A stretch of 64,000 bases of DNA from Cytophagaceae bacterium (GTDB taxonomy: Bacteria; Bacteroidota; Bacteroidia; Cytophagales; JAIYAX01). Shown one piece after another: positions 35,064-43,366 of this stretch (within the stretch, counting starts at the first letter, position 1; the number at the start of each line of letters is the position of its first letter). The notes under the pieces are model-generated. The model had not been told where the DNA came from. It did not search any database and saw only the letters and a list, made by a program, of their open reading frames with translations. The translations under genes were made by a program, and so were the position numbers. Where the stretch lies: assembly GCA_027488815.1 (NCBI GenBank), contig JAIYAX010000007.1, positions 83,737 through 147,736 on the forward strand, read 5' to 3'.

Positions 35064-36011
35064 ATGAAAAAGATTAAGATCATAGAGGTTAAATCTGAGA
35101 TTGGTGCCGGTACACGTGGTGCCCGCCTGGGGGTAGATGCCCTTAAAACCGCCAGCCTCGACAAAAAATCTGATTATTTCACCAACTACCCCTCTGTGGA
35201 GGTTGAAACATACAACGAGGTGCTTTTCGAAGAGCCTCAAACCCCTTATGCCAAATACATCAGCACGGTGTATGATACCTGTGTAAACGTGGCTACCGAA
35301 GTGGCCTACGCCCTGCGCAACCGCTATTTCCCGATCGTTTTGGCCGGTGACCACAGTTCCTCTGCCGGTACCATCGCCGGAATCAAACGAGTACGACGTA
35401 AAAAACGCCTGGGTGTGATCTGGGTGGATGCTCATGCCGATATCCAAAGTCCATACACCAGCCACTCCGGCAACATGCACGGTATGCCTCTGGCCATCTC
35501 CACAGGAGAAGACAACATTGCCCTCAAAGAGAATGATCTGGACAGTGAAACCGCCAAGTTCTGGCTGAAACTGAAAAACATGTCCTTCAGGGGGGCGAAG
35601 GTCAACCCGGCAGACATCGTCTACATAGCGGTAAGGGATATCGACCCACCGGAAAAGGCGGTAATCAAGAAGTTCAAAATCAGGAACTTCATCGTTCCTG
35701 AGATCAACGCCAAAGGCATCGAACGCATCGCCGAAGAAGCCCTCGATCATCTCTGGGATTGTGACAACATCTACATCAGCTTTGATGTGGACTCCATGGA
35801 CACCAATATCTCCAAAGGAACAGGGACCCCTGTCGAGGAGGGGCTCAGCATTGACCAGACCAAACACCTGCTCAAGCTGCTCATCAGCGACAGAAGGGTA
35901 TGCTGCTTTGAAATGGTAGAAGTCAATCCCACCCTCGACTCCGAAAACGTGATGGCAGAGGTCGCCTTTGATATTTTGGAGGAAACCACACAGGCATTAA
36001 AAGACCGCTAA
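35064..36011 (+). CDS. Arginase-family ureohydrolase
   Basis: A 315-residue enzyme with the binuclear manganese ligands in GDHSSSAGT, VDAHADIQSP and SFDVDSMDTN, and the arginase-type loop SHSGNMHGMPL that binds the alpha-amino/carboxyl group. Agmatinases lack this SGN loop, so arginine rather than agmatine is the likely substrate, giving ornithine and urea. The in-frame ATG at 35013 adds 17 residues without conservation; 35064 (MKKIKIIEVKSEIGAG) is preferred. It precedes argS by 31 bp and faces speA, so three genes that consume arginine are clustered. Confidence 0.9.
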   Translation: MKKIKIIEVKSEIGAGTRGARLGVDALKTASLDKKSDYFTNYPSVEVETYNEVLFEEPQTPYAKYISTVYDTCVNVATEVAYALRNRYFPIVLAGDHSSSAGTIAGIKRVRRKKRLGVIWVDAHADIQSPYTSHSGNMHGMPLAISTGEDNIALKENDLDSETAKFWLKLKNMSFRGAKVNPADIVYIAVRDIDPPEKAVIKKFKIRNFIVPEINAKGIERIAEEALDHLWDCDNIYISFDVDSMDTNISKGTGTPVEEGLSIDQTKHLLKLLISDRRVCCFEMVEVNPTLDSENVMAEVAFDILEETTQALKDR

Positions 36012-36042
36012 GTCATCCGGCTGCCTTTCTTAACGTAAATCT

Positions 36043-37836
36043 ATGAACATCCCCTTGGAGCAGCTTCTGACAGAGGAGCTCGTCGCCGCAGTTGAGCGTC
36101 GTTATGGTAAAAAACTGGAAGCTGCTCAGCTTGTGTTGCAACCCACCGGTAAAGAACACAGCGGCGATTTTACCCTGATCTGCTTTGCGCTCAGTAAGTT
36201 ATTAGGCGGCTCACCGGAGCAAATTGCGGGCAGTATTGGCGAAGAAGTACTCAAATCATCCGCTTATGTGTCCGGGTACAATGTCATCAAAGGGTTTTTA
36301 AATCTGGAAATCAAAGACTCCTGCTGGCTAGAGGTTTTCCATCAGGTGCTCCGTCAGCCGGGCTTTGGACAGCTACCTGCCAAGGAAGAATCCATCATGG
36401 TGGAGTACAGCTCGCCCAATACCAACAAACCGCTTCATCTGGGGCATTTGCGCAATAACTTTCTGGGGCACTCACTTGCATTGATACTGGAGGCAGCAGG
36501 GCATAAAGTGGTGAAGGTCAATCTGGTCAACGACCGTGGGATACATATCTGCAAGTCGATGGTGGCTTATGAAATGGATTCGGCACAGCCATCGCCATCG
36601 GCAGATCGTAAAGGAGACCATTTGGTGGGCGATTATTACGTCGCATTTGACCGCCACTACAAAGCACAGGTTGCGGCATTGGTTTCCGAAGGACTAAGTC
36701 AGGAGCAGGCTGAGCAGCAGGCTCCGGTGATGCTTCAGGCACAGGAGCTGCTCCGTAAATGGGAGGCCGGGGATCCCAAAACCCTTGATCTGTGGAGAAA
36801 GATGAACGGCTGGGTGTATGACGGATTTCAGGTGACCTATGAGGCCATTGGTGTTGCCTTTGACCATACCTACTACGAAAGCAATACCTACCTGCTCGGC
36901 AAAGACATCATCGAAGAAGGTCTGCAAAAAGGCGTCTTCTACCGCAAACCCGATGGCTCGGTATGGATTGACCTGAAAGACGAAAAGCTGGACGAAAAGC
37001 TGGTGTTGCGAAGTGACGGCACTTCCGTTTACATCACTCAGGATCTGGGCACAGCCGACCTCAAGTACAGCGATTTTCATTGCAAGCGATCCATCTATTT
37101 GGTGGGCAATGAGCAGGATTACCATTTCAAGGTGCTTTTTGCCATTTTGAAAAAACTGGGCAGACCCTATGCCGATGGATTGTACCACATGAGCTATGGC
37201 ATGGTCGAGCTGCCTGCCGGGCGAATGAAATCCAGGGAAGGAACGGTAGTGGATGCGGATGATCTGGTAGCAGAAATGATCCAGACCGCTGCTGCCCATA
37301 CCACTGAACTGGGTAAAACCGAAGGCATGCCCGAGGAAGAAGCACAAAAGCTTTACCGCATGCTGGGTCTTGGAGCCTTGAAGTATTTCCTGCTCAAGGT
37401 GGATCCCAAAAAGAAAATGCTGTTCAACCCGGAGGAGTCGGTGCAGTTTCAGGGACATACCGGCCCCTTCATTCAATACACCCATGCCCGCATACGCTCC
37501 ATTGTGCGCAGGGCTGAGCAGGAGCAGGTAGACCTGAGTGGTGCGAACCTTTCCTCGCCGGAAACCCTGCTGTTGACCGAAAGGTTGCTGCTATCCCATA
37601 TCTACCAGTTCCCGGCGGTGCTGGAGCAGGCGGCAAGGGAATATTCTCCGGCGCTGCTGGCCAACTACGCCTTCGATCTAGCCAAAGAATACAACCGTTG
37701 GTATGCCGAGGTACCCATCTTTCAAAGCGGGAACCAGGAGCTGATCCGCTTCAGGGTGCAACTGTCTGCACTTACCGGTCAAACAATCCGCAGGGCGATG
37801 CAGTTATTAGGCATAGAAGTACCTGAACGAATGTAA
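36043..37836 (+). CDS. argS: Arginyl-tRNA synthetase
   Basis: A 597-residue class I synthetase: N-terminal tRNA-D-loop recognition domain, HIGH motif as HLGHLRNN near residue 133, KMSKS equivalent as GRMKSREGT near 390, and a C-terminal anticodon-binding helical domain (DALR type, ending LLGIEVPERM). It charges tRNA-Arg. It shares a likely transcript with arginase upstream and glutathione peroxidase 7 bp downstream. Confidence 0.97.
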   Translation: MNIPLEQLLTEELVAAVERRYGKKLEAAQLVLQPTGKEHSGDFTLICFALSKLLGGSPEQIAGSIGEEVLKSSAYVSGYNVIKGFLNLEIKDSCWLEVFHQVLRQPGFGQLPAKEESIMVEYSSPNTNKPLHLGHLRNNFLGHSLALILEAAGHKVVKVNLVNDRGIHICKSMVAYEMDSAQPSPSADRKGDHLVGDYYVAFDRHYKAQVAALVSEGLSQEQAEQQAPVMLQAQELLRKWEAGDPKTLDLWRKMNGWVYDGFQVTYEAIGVAFDHTYYESNTYLLGKDIIEEGLQKGVFYRKPDGSVWIDLKDEKLDEKLVLRSDGTSVYITQDLGTADLKYSDFHCKRSIYLVGNEQDYHFKVLFAILKKLGRPYADGLYHMSYGMVELPAGRMKSREGTVVDADDLVAEMIQTAAAHTTELGKTEGMPEEEAQKLYRMLGLGALKYFLLKVDPKKKMLFNPEESVQFQGHTGPFIQYTHARIRSIVRRAEQEQVDLSGANLSSPETLLLTERLLLSHIYQFPAVLEQAAREYSPALLANYAFDLAKEYNRWYAEVPIFQSGNQELIRFRVQLSALTGQTIRRAMQLLGIEVPERM

Positions 37837-37843
37837 ACCCCTT

Positions 37844-38410
37844 ATGAATTTAAGTCTCTCTCTTGTTCTGCTCACGGCCTGCTTTGGTATGAAAGACATC
37901 AAATCCCCATCAGAGGCGGCTATGGTCAACAGCCCCGCCAAATCCTTTTACTCCTTCACCATGAACTCAATCGATGGAGAACCTATCTCTTTTGAGAAGT
38001 ACAAAGGGAAAAAAGTGCTGCTCGTCAATGTGGCTTCCCGATGCGGCTATACCCCTCAGTACGAGAAACTTCAGGAACTGCACAAGAAATACGGTAACAA
38101 AGTGGTGATCCTGGGCTTCCCTGCCAATGACTTCGGTCGTCAGGAGCCTGGGAATAACAAAGAGATCAAAGAGTTTTGCCAGAAAAACTATGGCGTTGAC
38201 TTCCAGATGTTTGAAAAGATCGAAGTAACCGGCGACAACCAGCATCCTTTGTACCAGTGGCTGTCGAAGAAAGACCAGAACGGCTGGAACGATCAGGCTC
38301 CCAAGTGGAATTTCTGCAAATACCTGGTCAATGAAAAAGGAGAGCTGCTTAAGTTTTATGCCTCAGGAGTAGATCCTATGGGCAAAGAGATTTTGGCTGA
38401 AATCCAATAA
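37844..38410 (+). CDS. Glutathione peroxidase-family lipoprotein
   Basis: A 188-residue thioredoxin-fold peroxidase with catalytic C67 in NVASRCGYTPQY, conserved FPANDFGRQEPG and WNFCKYLV. It begins MNLSLSLVLLTAC, a lipobox with the acylated cysteine at 13, so it is probably a membrane-anchored periplasmic enzyme rather than the cytosolic form. Bacterial members usually use thioredoxin as reductant. It starts 7 bp after argS and is followed by a terminator. Confidence 0.92.
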   Translation: MNLSLSLVLLTACFGMKDIKSPSEAAMVNSPAKSFYSFTMNSIDGEPISFEKYKGKKVLLVNVASRCGYTPQYEKLQELHKKYGNKVVILGFPANDFGRQEPGNNKEIKEFCQKNYGVDFQMFEKIEVTGDNQHPLYQWLSKKDQNGWNDQAPKWNFCKYLVNEKGELLKFYASGVDPMGKEILAEIQ

Positions 38411-38431
38411 ACCACCTTTTGTTCAAGCATG

Positions 38432-38457
38432 ATAGCCTCTCCGGAGGCTATTTTTTT
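38432..38457 (+). terminator. Terminator of the arginase-argS-gpx operon
   Basis: Stem ATAGCCTC / GAGGCTAT with a TCCG tetraloop and a T7 run. Confidence 0.9.
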
Positions 38458-38471
38458 GAACTTTGGCCGAT

Positions 38472-39353
38472 ATGAAACACTGGATTGCCGCTGCACGTCT
38501 GCGCACTCTTCCGCTTGCCGCCTCAAGCATCATCACAGGGTCATTTTTGGTGCCTAAGCCAGACTGGATGATTTTTGGGTTGGCCTTGCTGACGACTTTT
38601 TTGCTTCAGGTACTGAGCAATTTTGCCAACGACTATGGAGATCATGTGCATGGGGCCGACCACGCAGGACGGGTTGGGCCCGGGCGACAAGTGCAGCAGG
38701 GAACGATCAGCGCTCAGGTGATGAAAAAGGCCATGATCCTGATGGCGGCTGCTTGCCTGATCAGTGGGCTGGCGCTGCTCCTGATCGCTTTTGGGCCGGT
38801 GCAGTGGCTGAGCATCCTGGGTTGGACAGGACTGGGCATGCTGTGCATCACCGCAGCCATCACCTATACGGCAGGCAAGAACCCCTATGGCTACAAAGGA
38901 TTTGGCGATTTGGCGGTGCTGATCTTCTTTGGATGGGTAGGAGTGGGGGGATCGTATTTTTTACAAACGAGGGCATGGGACTGGACGATCATGCTGCCGG
39001 CTACGGCAATGGGACTGCTTTCCGTAGGCGTGTTGAATTTGAACAACATTCGTGATATGGAAAGCGACCGCAAGGCAGGAAAGCTCAGCCTGGCCTTACG
39101 ACTGGGCTGGCCATGGGCAGGGCATTACCATGCTGCACTGCTGGGAACGGCCTGGGTGATGCTGCTTGCATTCTTATGGCCACAAAGTATTAGCATTCAA
39201 TATTTGCTATTTCTTGGGCTGCTGGGCATGCTGCTGGGCTTTCAGGTTTGGCAGGTGTACAAGACAAGGCCGGGGCAGGGGATTGATCCTTTTCTGAAGC
39301 GGTTGGCACTGACGGCTTTGGGGACCAGTTTGTTGGTGGGGGGATTGGGGTAG
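38472..39353 (+). CDS. menA: 1,4-dihydroxy-2-naphthoate polyprenyltransferase
   Basis: A 293-residue UbiA-family membrane prenyltransferase with the two Asp-rich motifs: NFANDYGDHVHGADH near 50 and NNIRDMESDRKAGK near 190. Eight or so membrane helices surround them. It joins a polyprenyl chain to DHNA in menaquinone synthesis, the main quinone of Bacteroidota. The ATG at 38472 (MKHWIAAARLRTLPLAASS) is chosen over a TTG at 38463. Other men genes are not adjacent. Confidence 0.92.
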   Translation: MKHWIAAARLRTLPLAASSIITGSFLVPKPDWMIFGLALLTTFLLQVLSNFANDYGDHVHGADHAGRVGPGRQVQQGTISAQVMKKAMILMAAACLISGLALLLIAFGPVQWLSILGWTGLGMLCITAAITYTAGKNPYGYKGFGDLAVLIFFGWVGVGGSYFLQTRAWDWTIMLPATAMGLLSVGVLNLNNIRDMESDRKAGKLSLALRLGWPWAGHYHAALLGTAWVMLLAFLWPQSISIQYLLFLGLLGMLLGFQVWQVYKTRPGQGIDPFLKRLALTALGTSLLVGGLG

Positions 39354-39454
39354 ATTGATTTAGATGGTAAGATAGGTCTAAAATAATTCGTTTAAGTAAG
39401 TTGGAATATGTTAAAAAGAGTATATTGCAATGTAAAAAACTTAAAGGCAGTATT

Positions 39455-39697
39455 ATGAAATCTAAAGGCACAGCTTATTTGTTATGGCTAATTAGCATAT
39501 TTGGTTGGTTAGGCTTTCACCATTTTTACCTAGGAAAAATAGGAAAAGGGATTATATGGATATTAACAGGAGGAGTTTTCATGATTGGCTCACTTGTTGA
39601 TTTATTTACTCTAGGTGGTGCTGTTGAAAACTACAACACAAAAGAAGAGTTAAAGACCATTCGTGCTGCTACATTAGCAAATACATTGAAAAAATAA
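39455..39697 (+). CDS. TM2-domain protein
   Basis: An 80-residue protein with the TM2 domain: two membrane helices joined by a short turn, containing WLGFHHFYLGKIGKG and a DLFTL tail motif. TM2 proteins are widespread; their molecular role is unresolved. The ATG at 39455 is preferred to 39401, which would add a basic stretch. It marks the start of an AT-rich accessory region. Confidence 0.85.
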   Translation: MKSKGTAYLLWLISIFGWLGFHHFYLGKIGKGIIWILTGGVFMIGSLVDLFTLGGAVENYNTKEELKTIRAATLANTLKK

Positions 39698-39733
39698 ACA
39701 AGATGGTATGAAGGCACAATTCCCAATCGCCCT

Positions 39734-39757
39734 CGTTTATTACGAGGTTGTTCGAGA
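39734..39757. repeat. REP-like palindrome of the CCTCG/CGAGG family
   Basis: ATCGCCCTCG then TTTATTA then CGAGG forms a small hairpin. Related degenerate copies are at 41340-41371, 43799-43830 and 43872-43900. Confidence 0.5.
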
Positions 39758-39904
39758 GCCACTTGGCGCCACTTAGCCCTACTTATTAAAGCACATATGC
39801 ACAACTGTAATGAAACCGATACCTGTTGTAATTTAAATATTAATGTTTCAAGTTGTTGTAACTATTTGAATTATAGTATTAAGTAAGTATCGACCAATTA
39901 ACTG

Positions 39905-40552
39905 ATGGCAAAGATCAAAAACATTAACTTGGCCTTTAACTGTCCTCAGAAATTGGAAAATAAACTATACTGCGTCAAGTGTTCTCATGCCATTATTGAT
40001 TTTACCGGCAAGACCGAGAAAGAAGTCAGGGAAGAGGTTAGCAACTCAAATGGTCTGGTGTGTGGTATTTTTAAAAGATCACAGCTAAGTGAGCAGTTTT
40101 TAAAGTATGCGGCAGCTACGGTTATTGCTACAGCGTTATCGGCCCCCTCATTTGGGCAAGAAGTCAATAAAGGCGATACATTAATTAAAGCTTCTGAAGA
40201 TGCCGAAGAAGTAATTGAAGAAGAGGCTCATGAATTTATAGGAATTATCTTGGATGTTCAAGCAATACCAATTGGTGGGTTTGAAAAGTTTCTACAAACG
40301 ATTACAGACAGGATAATCTACCCGGTCGGATTAAAGGAAAGTGGGAAAGTATTTGTAGAGTTTACTATCGACACTACGGGGCAAATGACGGACATTAAAT
40401 TGTTAAAAGGATATAATTTACTCGCAGATCAGGAAGCTGTTCGGGTTCTTTCAACTTTGAATCATCCATTCCATCCTGGAAGGCAAAGAGGCAAAGCTGT
40501 AAAAACGAAGATTGTTATACCATTGCTTTTTGATCCACAAAAGGTTGAATAG
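39905..40552 (+). CDS. TonB C-terminal-domain protein with N-terminal cysteine cluster
   Basis: A 215-residue protein. Residues 1-60 carry C13, C23, C26 and C53 (FNCP, LYCVKC, LVCG), a layout that could bind zinc or a cluster. A membrane segment near 67-85 follows, then an acidic linker and a TonB C-terminal domain (about 120-212, YPVGLKESGKVFVEFTIDTTG). Such proteins resemble energy transducers for TonB-dependent receptors, but the cytosolic Cys-rich head is not part of classical TonB. No ExbB/ExbD genes are near. Function beyond this is unknown. Confidence 0.8.
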   Translation: MAKIKNINLAFNCPQKLENKLYCVKCSHAIIDFTGKTEKEVREEVSNSNGLVCGIFKRSQLSEQFLKYAAATVIATALSAPSFGQEVNKGDTLIKASEDAEEVIEEEAHEFIGIILDVQAIPIGGFEKFLQTITDRIIYPVGLKESGKVFVEFTIDTTGQMTDIKLLKGYNLLADQEAVRVLSTLNHPFHPGRQRGKAVKTKIVIPLLFDPQKVE

Positions 40553-40659
40553 CTTTTATTATTAAATTAAAGCCTAAAAAGAATCTGTCTTTTTATTTGA
40601 TAGTGATTTAGTAAAGCAATATTTTTGAGCATATCTACTTTGCCTCAACGTAACATTTA

Positions 40660-41154
40660 ATGATATACAGAGCATATTACAAGAAGCGCAGTATTTATTT
40701 CATTATATTTTTGCATATTTTAGTTTCTATAATTCCTGTTTTCGGGATTACATTTTTGTATGTTAACCTTCAACTATGGATAGGTATGCTTTTGTGCTTT
40801 TTGTTAAATATCGTGGGTTTACTTATGGTAGGATCAAAAGGCATTCTCGTTGATTTACAAAATGAGAGATATATGCATTTTAATCGATTTTTACTTTGGG
40901 ATATCGGACAATGGAAGGTGCTTCCCACAATAAAACGTTTAGTATTTAAAAGAACAGATGAATTCATCGATACAACCTATAAACATTCTTGGAGAAAGAC
41001 CGGATATAGAAGAAAGATTTTCATAGTAGCTCTACTAAATTCTGATATTGGATATAAATTGTTGATTAAGTCCCTAGATAGACGTGAAGCATCTGAGTTC
41101 GGAAAGTCTCTTGCCAAGGCTTTAAATCTTGAATTTGAAGGATATGAGGATTGA
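40660..41154 (+). CDS. Hypothetical membrane protein
   Basis: A 164-residue protein with two N-terminal membrane helices (FIIFLHILVSIIPVFGITFL and MLLCFLLNIVGLLMV) and a basic C-terminal domain that resembles a PH-like fold in strand pattern only. No family recognised. AT-rich codons match its accessory neighbours. Confidence 0.65.
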   Translation: MIYRAYYKKRSIYFIIFLHILVSIIPVFGITFLYVNLQLWIGMLLCFLLNIVGLLMVGSKGILVDLQNERYMHFNRFLLWDIGQWKVLPTIKRLVFKRTDEFIDTTYKHSWRKTGYRRKIFIVALLNSDIGYKLLIKSLDRREASEFGKSLAKALNLEFEGYED

Positions 41155-41224
41155 AAGTTTAAAACCCATACTTCCCTCGCTGGTGCGAGCTTGTGATGAT
41201 GTTTTGTTAGTTCATAGCACGTCT

Positions 41225-41266
41225 ATATCATATCATTTAGCAATCATTTAAAGCGAAATGAAACCC
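41225..41266 (+). repeat. Copy 1 of a duplicated gene leader (orphan)
   Basis: 42 bp nearly identical to 41681-41726, the leader and start codon of the gene at 41719. Here the ATGAAACC start is cut after three codons by the palindrome at 41273. Confidence 0.7.
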
Positions 41267-41272
41267 GTTGCT

Positions 41273-41295
41273 GGTGCGAGCTTGCAGCTCGTACC
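41273..41295. repeat. REP-like palindrome, GGTGCGAGCT family
   Basis: Arms GGTGCGAGCT and AGCTCGTACC around TGC. It belongs to the same family as the palindromes at 2086-2106 and in 3148-3168; a shortened copy is near 44700-44716. Confidence 0.7.
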
Positions 41296-41409
41296 CTTAT
41301 TAGCCATATCACACAGCTTTGTAATTCACAGCAATCGTCCTCAATGTAGACGAGGGCGATAGGGGTGCGTCAGGGTTATAGGAATATATTTGAATATATT
41401 TAGTTCAAT

Positions 41410-41532
41410 ATGGCAGGACGAGAGATCGGATATATCATCCTTTTTATGGTTATAATTTCAGTATTTGCGATAGACCATATTATCAAAATCATCATTTATA
41501 TCGTCGAAAAGCTGAAAAACAAGTTAAAATAA
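41410..41532 (+). CDS. Possible 40-residue membrane peptide
   Basis: ATG at 41410 to TAA at 41530-41532 encodes MAGREIGYIILFMVIISVF and a basic amphipathic tail ending EKLKNKLK: one membrane helix followed by a Lys-rich segment. This resembles small membrane stress peptides or type I toxins, but no antisense RNA or promoter is evident. Could be chance in AT-rich DNA. Confidence 0.35.
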   Translation: MAGREIGYIILFMVIISVFAIDHIIKIIIYIVEKLKNKLK

Positions 41533-41680
41533 ATCTATTCAATCGCTCTCTTTTGCAACAAGGGATATTGGGGATAGCAGGACTACTCTTCCTGGATTGA
41601 GAAAAGGATAAGTTTGCTAAATGTCCTTGAACTTGCAATTTTTTAGAACTGATGCTATTTTGGTGGTTCAAAACAGGTCG

Positions 41681-41726
41681 ATATCATAACATTTAGCTAT
41701 CATTTAAATCGAAGCGAAATGAAACC
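41681..41726 (+). repeat. Copy 2 of the duplicated leader (with its gene)
   Basis: Leader and first codons of the gene at 41719; paired with the orphan copy at 41225-41266. Confidence 0.7.
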
Positions 41727-42249
41727 ATTCACAAAATTGCGTCTTAAGGTATTTTTATATGCGGGATTTTTTTTCGGAATTACCACGATAGGAATAGACC
41801 TTGTAAGGGGAAATGATTTCATTCTATGGAAGGTACTGTTTTTTGTTTTTATTCAGGGTGGTCTTTTTTCTTTCTTATTTGTCTCTTTGTATAAGACTGA
41901 GCTTAACAGAATTGGAATACAAGACATTACCGATGATGTCATTAAAGTACACCAAAGCAGAAACATAAAAACAGAATTTAATAGAACAGACCTCATGGAA
42001 AGACTTAAAGCAGACCCTGCCATAGGAAAAATGAAAATGAAGGAAATAGAAAATGGAATTCAACTAAAGACGGGAGTAACTTCAAAATCCTGGGGAGAAG
42101 ACATCAACATCATACTCAAGTCTGAAAACAGTAACGGTTTTGAGTACCTAGTTTCCAGTCGTCCATCGTTTAAACTTACTGTGTTAGACATGGGGAGAAA
42201 CATAGAACACATCAACCGAATTGAGAATTTGATCAGAAATCATTCATAA
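41719..42249 (+). CDS. Hypothetical protein with two membrane helices
   Basis: A 176-residue protein with two N-terminal membrane helices (VFLYAGFFFGITTIGIDLV; VLFFVFIQGGLFSFLFVSL) and a cytosolic alpha/beta C-terminal domain of about 110 residues. Related in layout but not obviously in sequence to the protein at 40660. No function assigned. It is followed by a GC-rich hairpin without a T run. Confidence 0.65.
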   Translation: MKPFTKLRLKVFLYAGFFFGITTIGIDLVRGNDFILWKVLFFVFIQGGLFSFLFVSLYKTELNRIGIQDITDDVIKVHQSRNIKTEFNRTDLMERLKADPAIGKMKMKEIENGIQLKTGVTSKSWGEDINIILKSENSNGFEYLVSSRPSFKLTVLDMGRNIEHINRIENLIRNHS

Positions 42250-42267
42250 AAGCAGCAGATCAGTCTC

Positions 42268-42297
42268 AACTGCGATCCCGAAAATCGGGATGCAGTT
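42268..42297. repeat. Strong hairpin without T-tract
   Basis: AACTGCGATCCCG pairs with CGGGATGCAGTT (one bulged base). It may limit read-through from the upstream gene into the TA promoter, or be a REP relic. Confidence 0.5.
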
Positions 42298-42333
42298 CTA
42301 CAGTACTATTCCTAAGCCAAACCAAAGTTTCAG

Positions 42334-42377
42334 TTGACAGGAGTGGATATTTGTCTTAAATTTGAAGACAAATGTCC
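42334..42377 (+). promoter_or_regulatory. Xre-RES promoter with palindromic operator
   Basis: TTG (42334-42336), 20 bp, then TAAATTTG (42357-42364): an exact Bacteroidota promoter. The -7 box sits in the centre of an inverted repeat, GGATATTTGTCTT (42345-42357) and AAGACAAATGTCC (42365-42377), whose inner 9 bp per arm are perfect. Binding of the antitoxin complex would cover the -7 box and the start site. Confidence 0.8.
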
Positions 42378-42397
42378 ATATCCATACCTAAAAAATC

Positions 42398-42883
42398 ATG
42401 ACTACAACGGAAAAATTGGAGGTAAAACTCGACAAAGGGATATCTACCTTTCTGAAAACGAGCAAAATAGCAGTTCGCAAACAAGTCACGTATGCAGAGT
42501 TTCTGGAGGACAAAATGCTGATCATTATCGCCATCAGGACAGGTATTCCATATTCCCTGTTTGATCTGATCCAAAACTACACTCCATTTTCAGAAAGCGA
42601 TTGGGCCAATTTTCTGGATATTTCAACCAAATCATTACAGCGGTATCGGGTTTCATCGGAACACCATTTTAAGCCTATTCATTCTGAAAAAATTATAGAA
42701 ATGGCAGAGGTTACTAAGGTTGGCCTGGATGTATTTGGCAGTATCGAAAAACTGAAGCTTTGGCTGAACACGCCCAATTTTGCATTGGGCAATCTGATGC
42801 CCATTGAATTATTGAAAGACTCGTATGGCAAAGAGCTTGTGATTTCTGAACTAACTCGGATAAATCATGGAATACTGGTGTAA
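42398..42883 (+). CDS. Xre/MbcA/ParS-type antitoxin (DUF2384)
   Basis: A 161-residue antitoxin. An N-terminal Xre-like helix-turn-helix region (about 40-100, SESDWANFLDISTKSLQRY) is followed by the DUF2384 toxin-binding domain (about 110-155) with GSIEKLKLWLNTPNFALG and a C-terminal tail that in this family blocks the RES active site. It binds its own operator and neutralises the RES toxin encoded directly after its stop codon. Confidence 0.92.
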   Translation: MTTTEKLEVKLDKGISTFLKTSKIAVRKQVTYAEFLEDKMLIIIAIRTGIPYSLFDLIQNYTPFSESDWANFLDISTKSLQRYRVSSEHHFKPIHSEKIIEMAEVTKVGLDVFGSIEKLKLWLNTPNFALGNLMPIELLKDSYGKELVISELTRINHGILV

Positions 42884-43342
42884 ATGAAGGTGTATCGATT
42901 GGCACGAGAAAAGTATGCCTCACCTTTATCCGGTAAAGGCGCTGCTATCAAAGGGGCTCGATGGAATCCAATCAGTGTTGAGTTGATCTATACGGCTCAA
43001 AATAGGTCATTGGCAATGGCAGAGGTTGCCGTTCATTTTACTTTAGCCACATTGCCAGCAGATTATGTGATGGTTACCATACATGTGCCTGATGATGTAG
43101 GAGCTAAACAATTGAATGAACGTGATTTACCCGAAGATTGGAGGGATTTCCCACATCCAGTTTCAACCCAAAAAATTGGAAGTGAATTTGTTAATGAAAA
43201 CAAGTTTGCGGTTTTATTTATCCCATCAGTCGTTACGCAAGGGGATTTCAATGTTCTTATAAACCCAAACCATAAAGATTTCTCTCGAATAGCAATTGTT
43301 GCTATTGAAAAATTTCCTTTTGACAAGAGGATATTCAAGTAA
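42884..43342 (+). CDS. RES-domain toxin
   Basis: A 152-residue RES protein with the family residues R26 (GARWNP), Y36 (YTA), E47 (AMAEVAVH) and S115 (IPSVV). RES toxins cleave or phosphorolyse NAD+, stopping growth when the antitoxin is lost. The ATG directly abuts the antitoxin stop codon. All key residues are present, so this module looks active, unlike the neighbouring TA relics. Confidence 0.92.
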   Translation: MKVYRLAREKYASPLSGKGAAIKGARWNPISVELIYTAQNRSLAMAEVAVHFTLATLPADYVMVTIHVPDDVGAKQLNERDLPEDWRDFPHPVSTQKIGSEFVNENKFAVLFIPSVVTQGDFNVLINPNHKDFSRIAIVAIEKFPFDKRIFK

Positions 43343-43366
43343 GTTAAAATATACTAAATTAGCCTT

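Larger units (their letters stand above)
41155..41718. other. AT-rich intergenic region with palindromes and a duplicated leader
   Basis: This 564-bp gap holds half a REP palindrome (about 41176-41190), a leader copy (41225-41266), a full REP palindrome (41273-41295), a degraded CCTC/GAGG palindrome (41340-41371) and one small possible gene (41410-41532). No larger gene remnant was recognised. Confidence 0.6.

Noticed and set aside
35049..35867. 272-codon antisense frame inside arginase
   Set aside because: It is the complement of a conserved coding sequence and has no recognisable motif.
35064..36011. Agmatinase as the product next to speA
   Set aside because: The SHSGNMHG loop is arginase-like; agmatinases lack it, although the position beside speA made agmatinase tempting.
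36694..37485. 263-codon antisense frame inside argS
   Set aside because: Mirror of argS codons; argS is fully conserved across this region.
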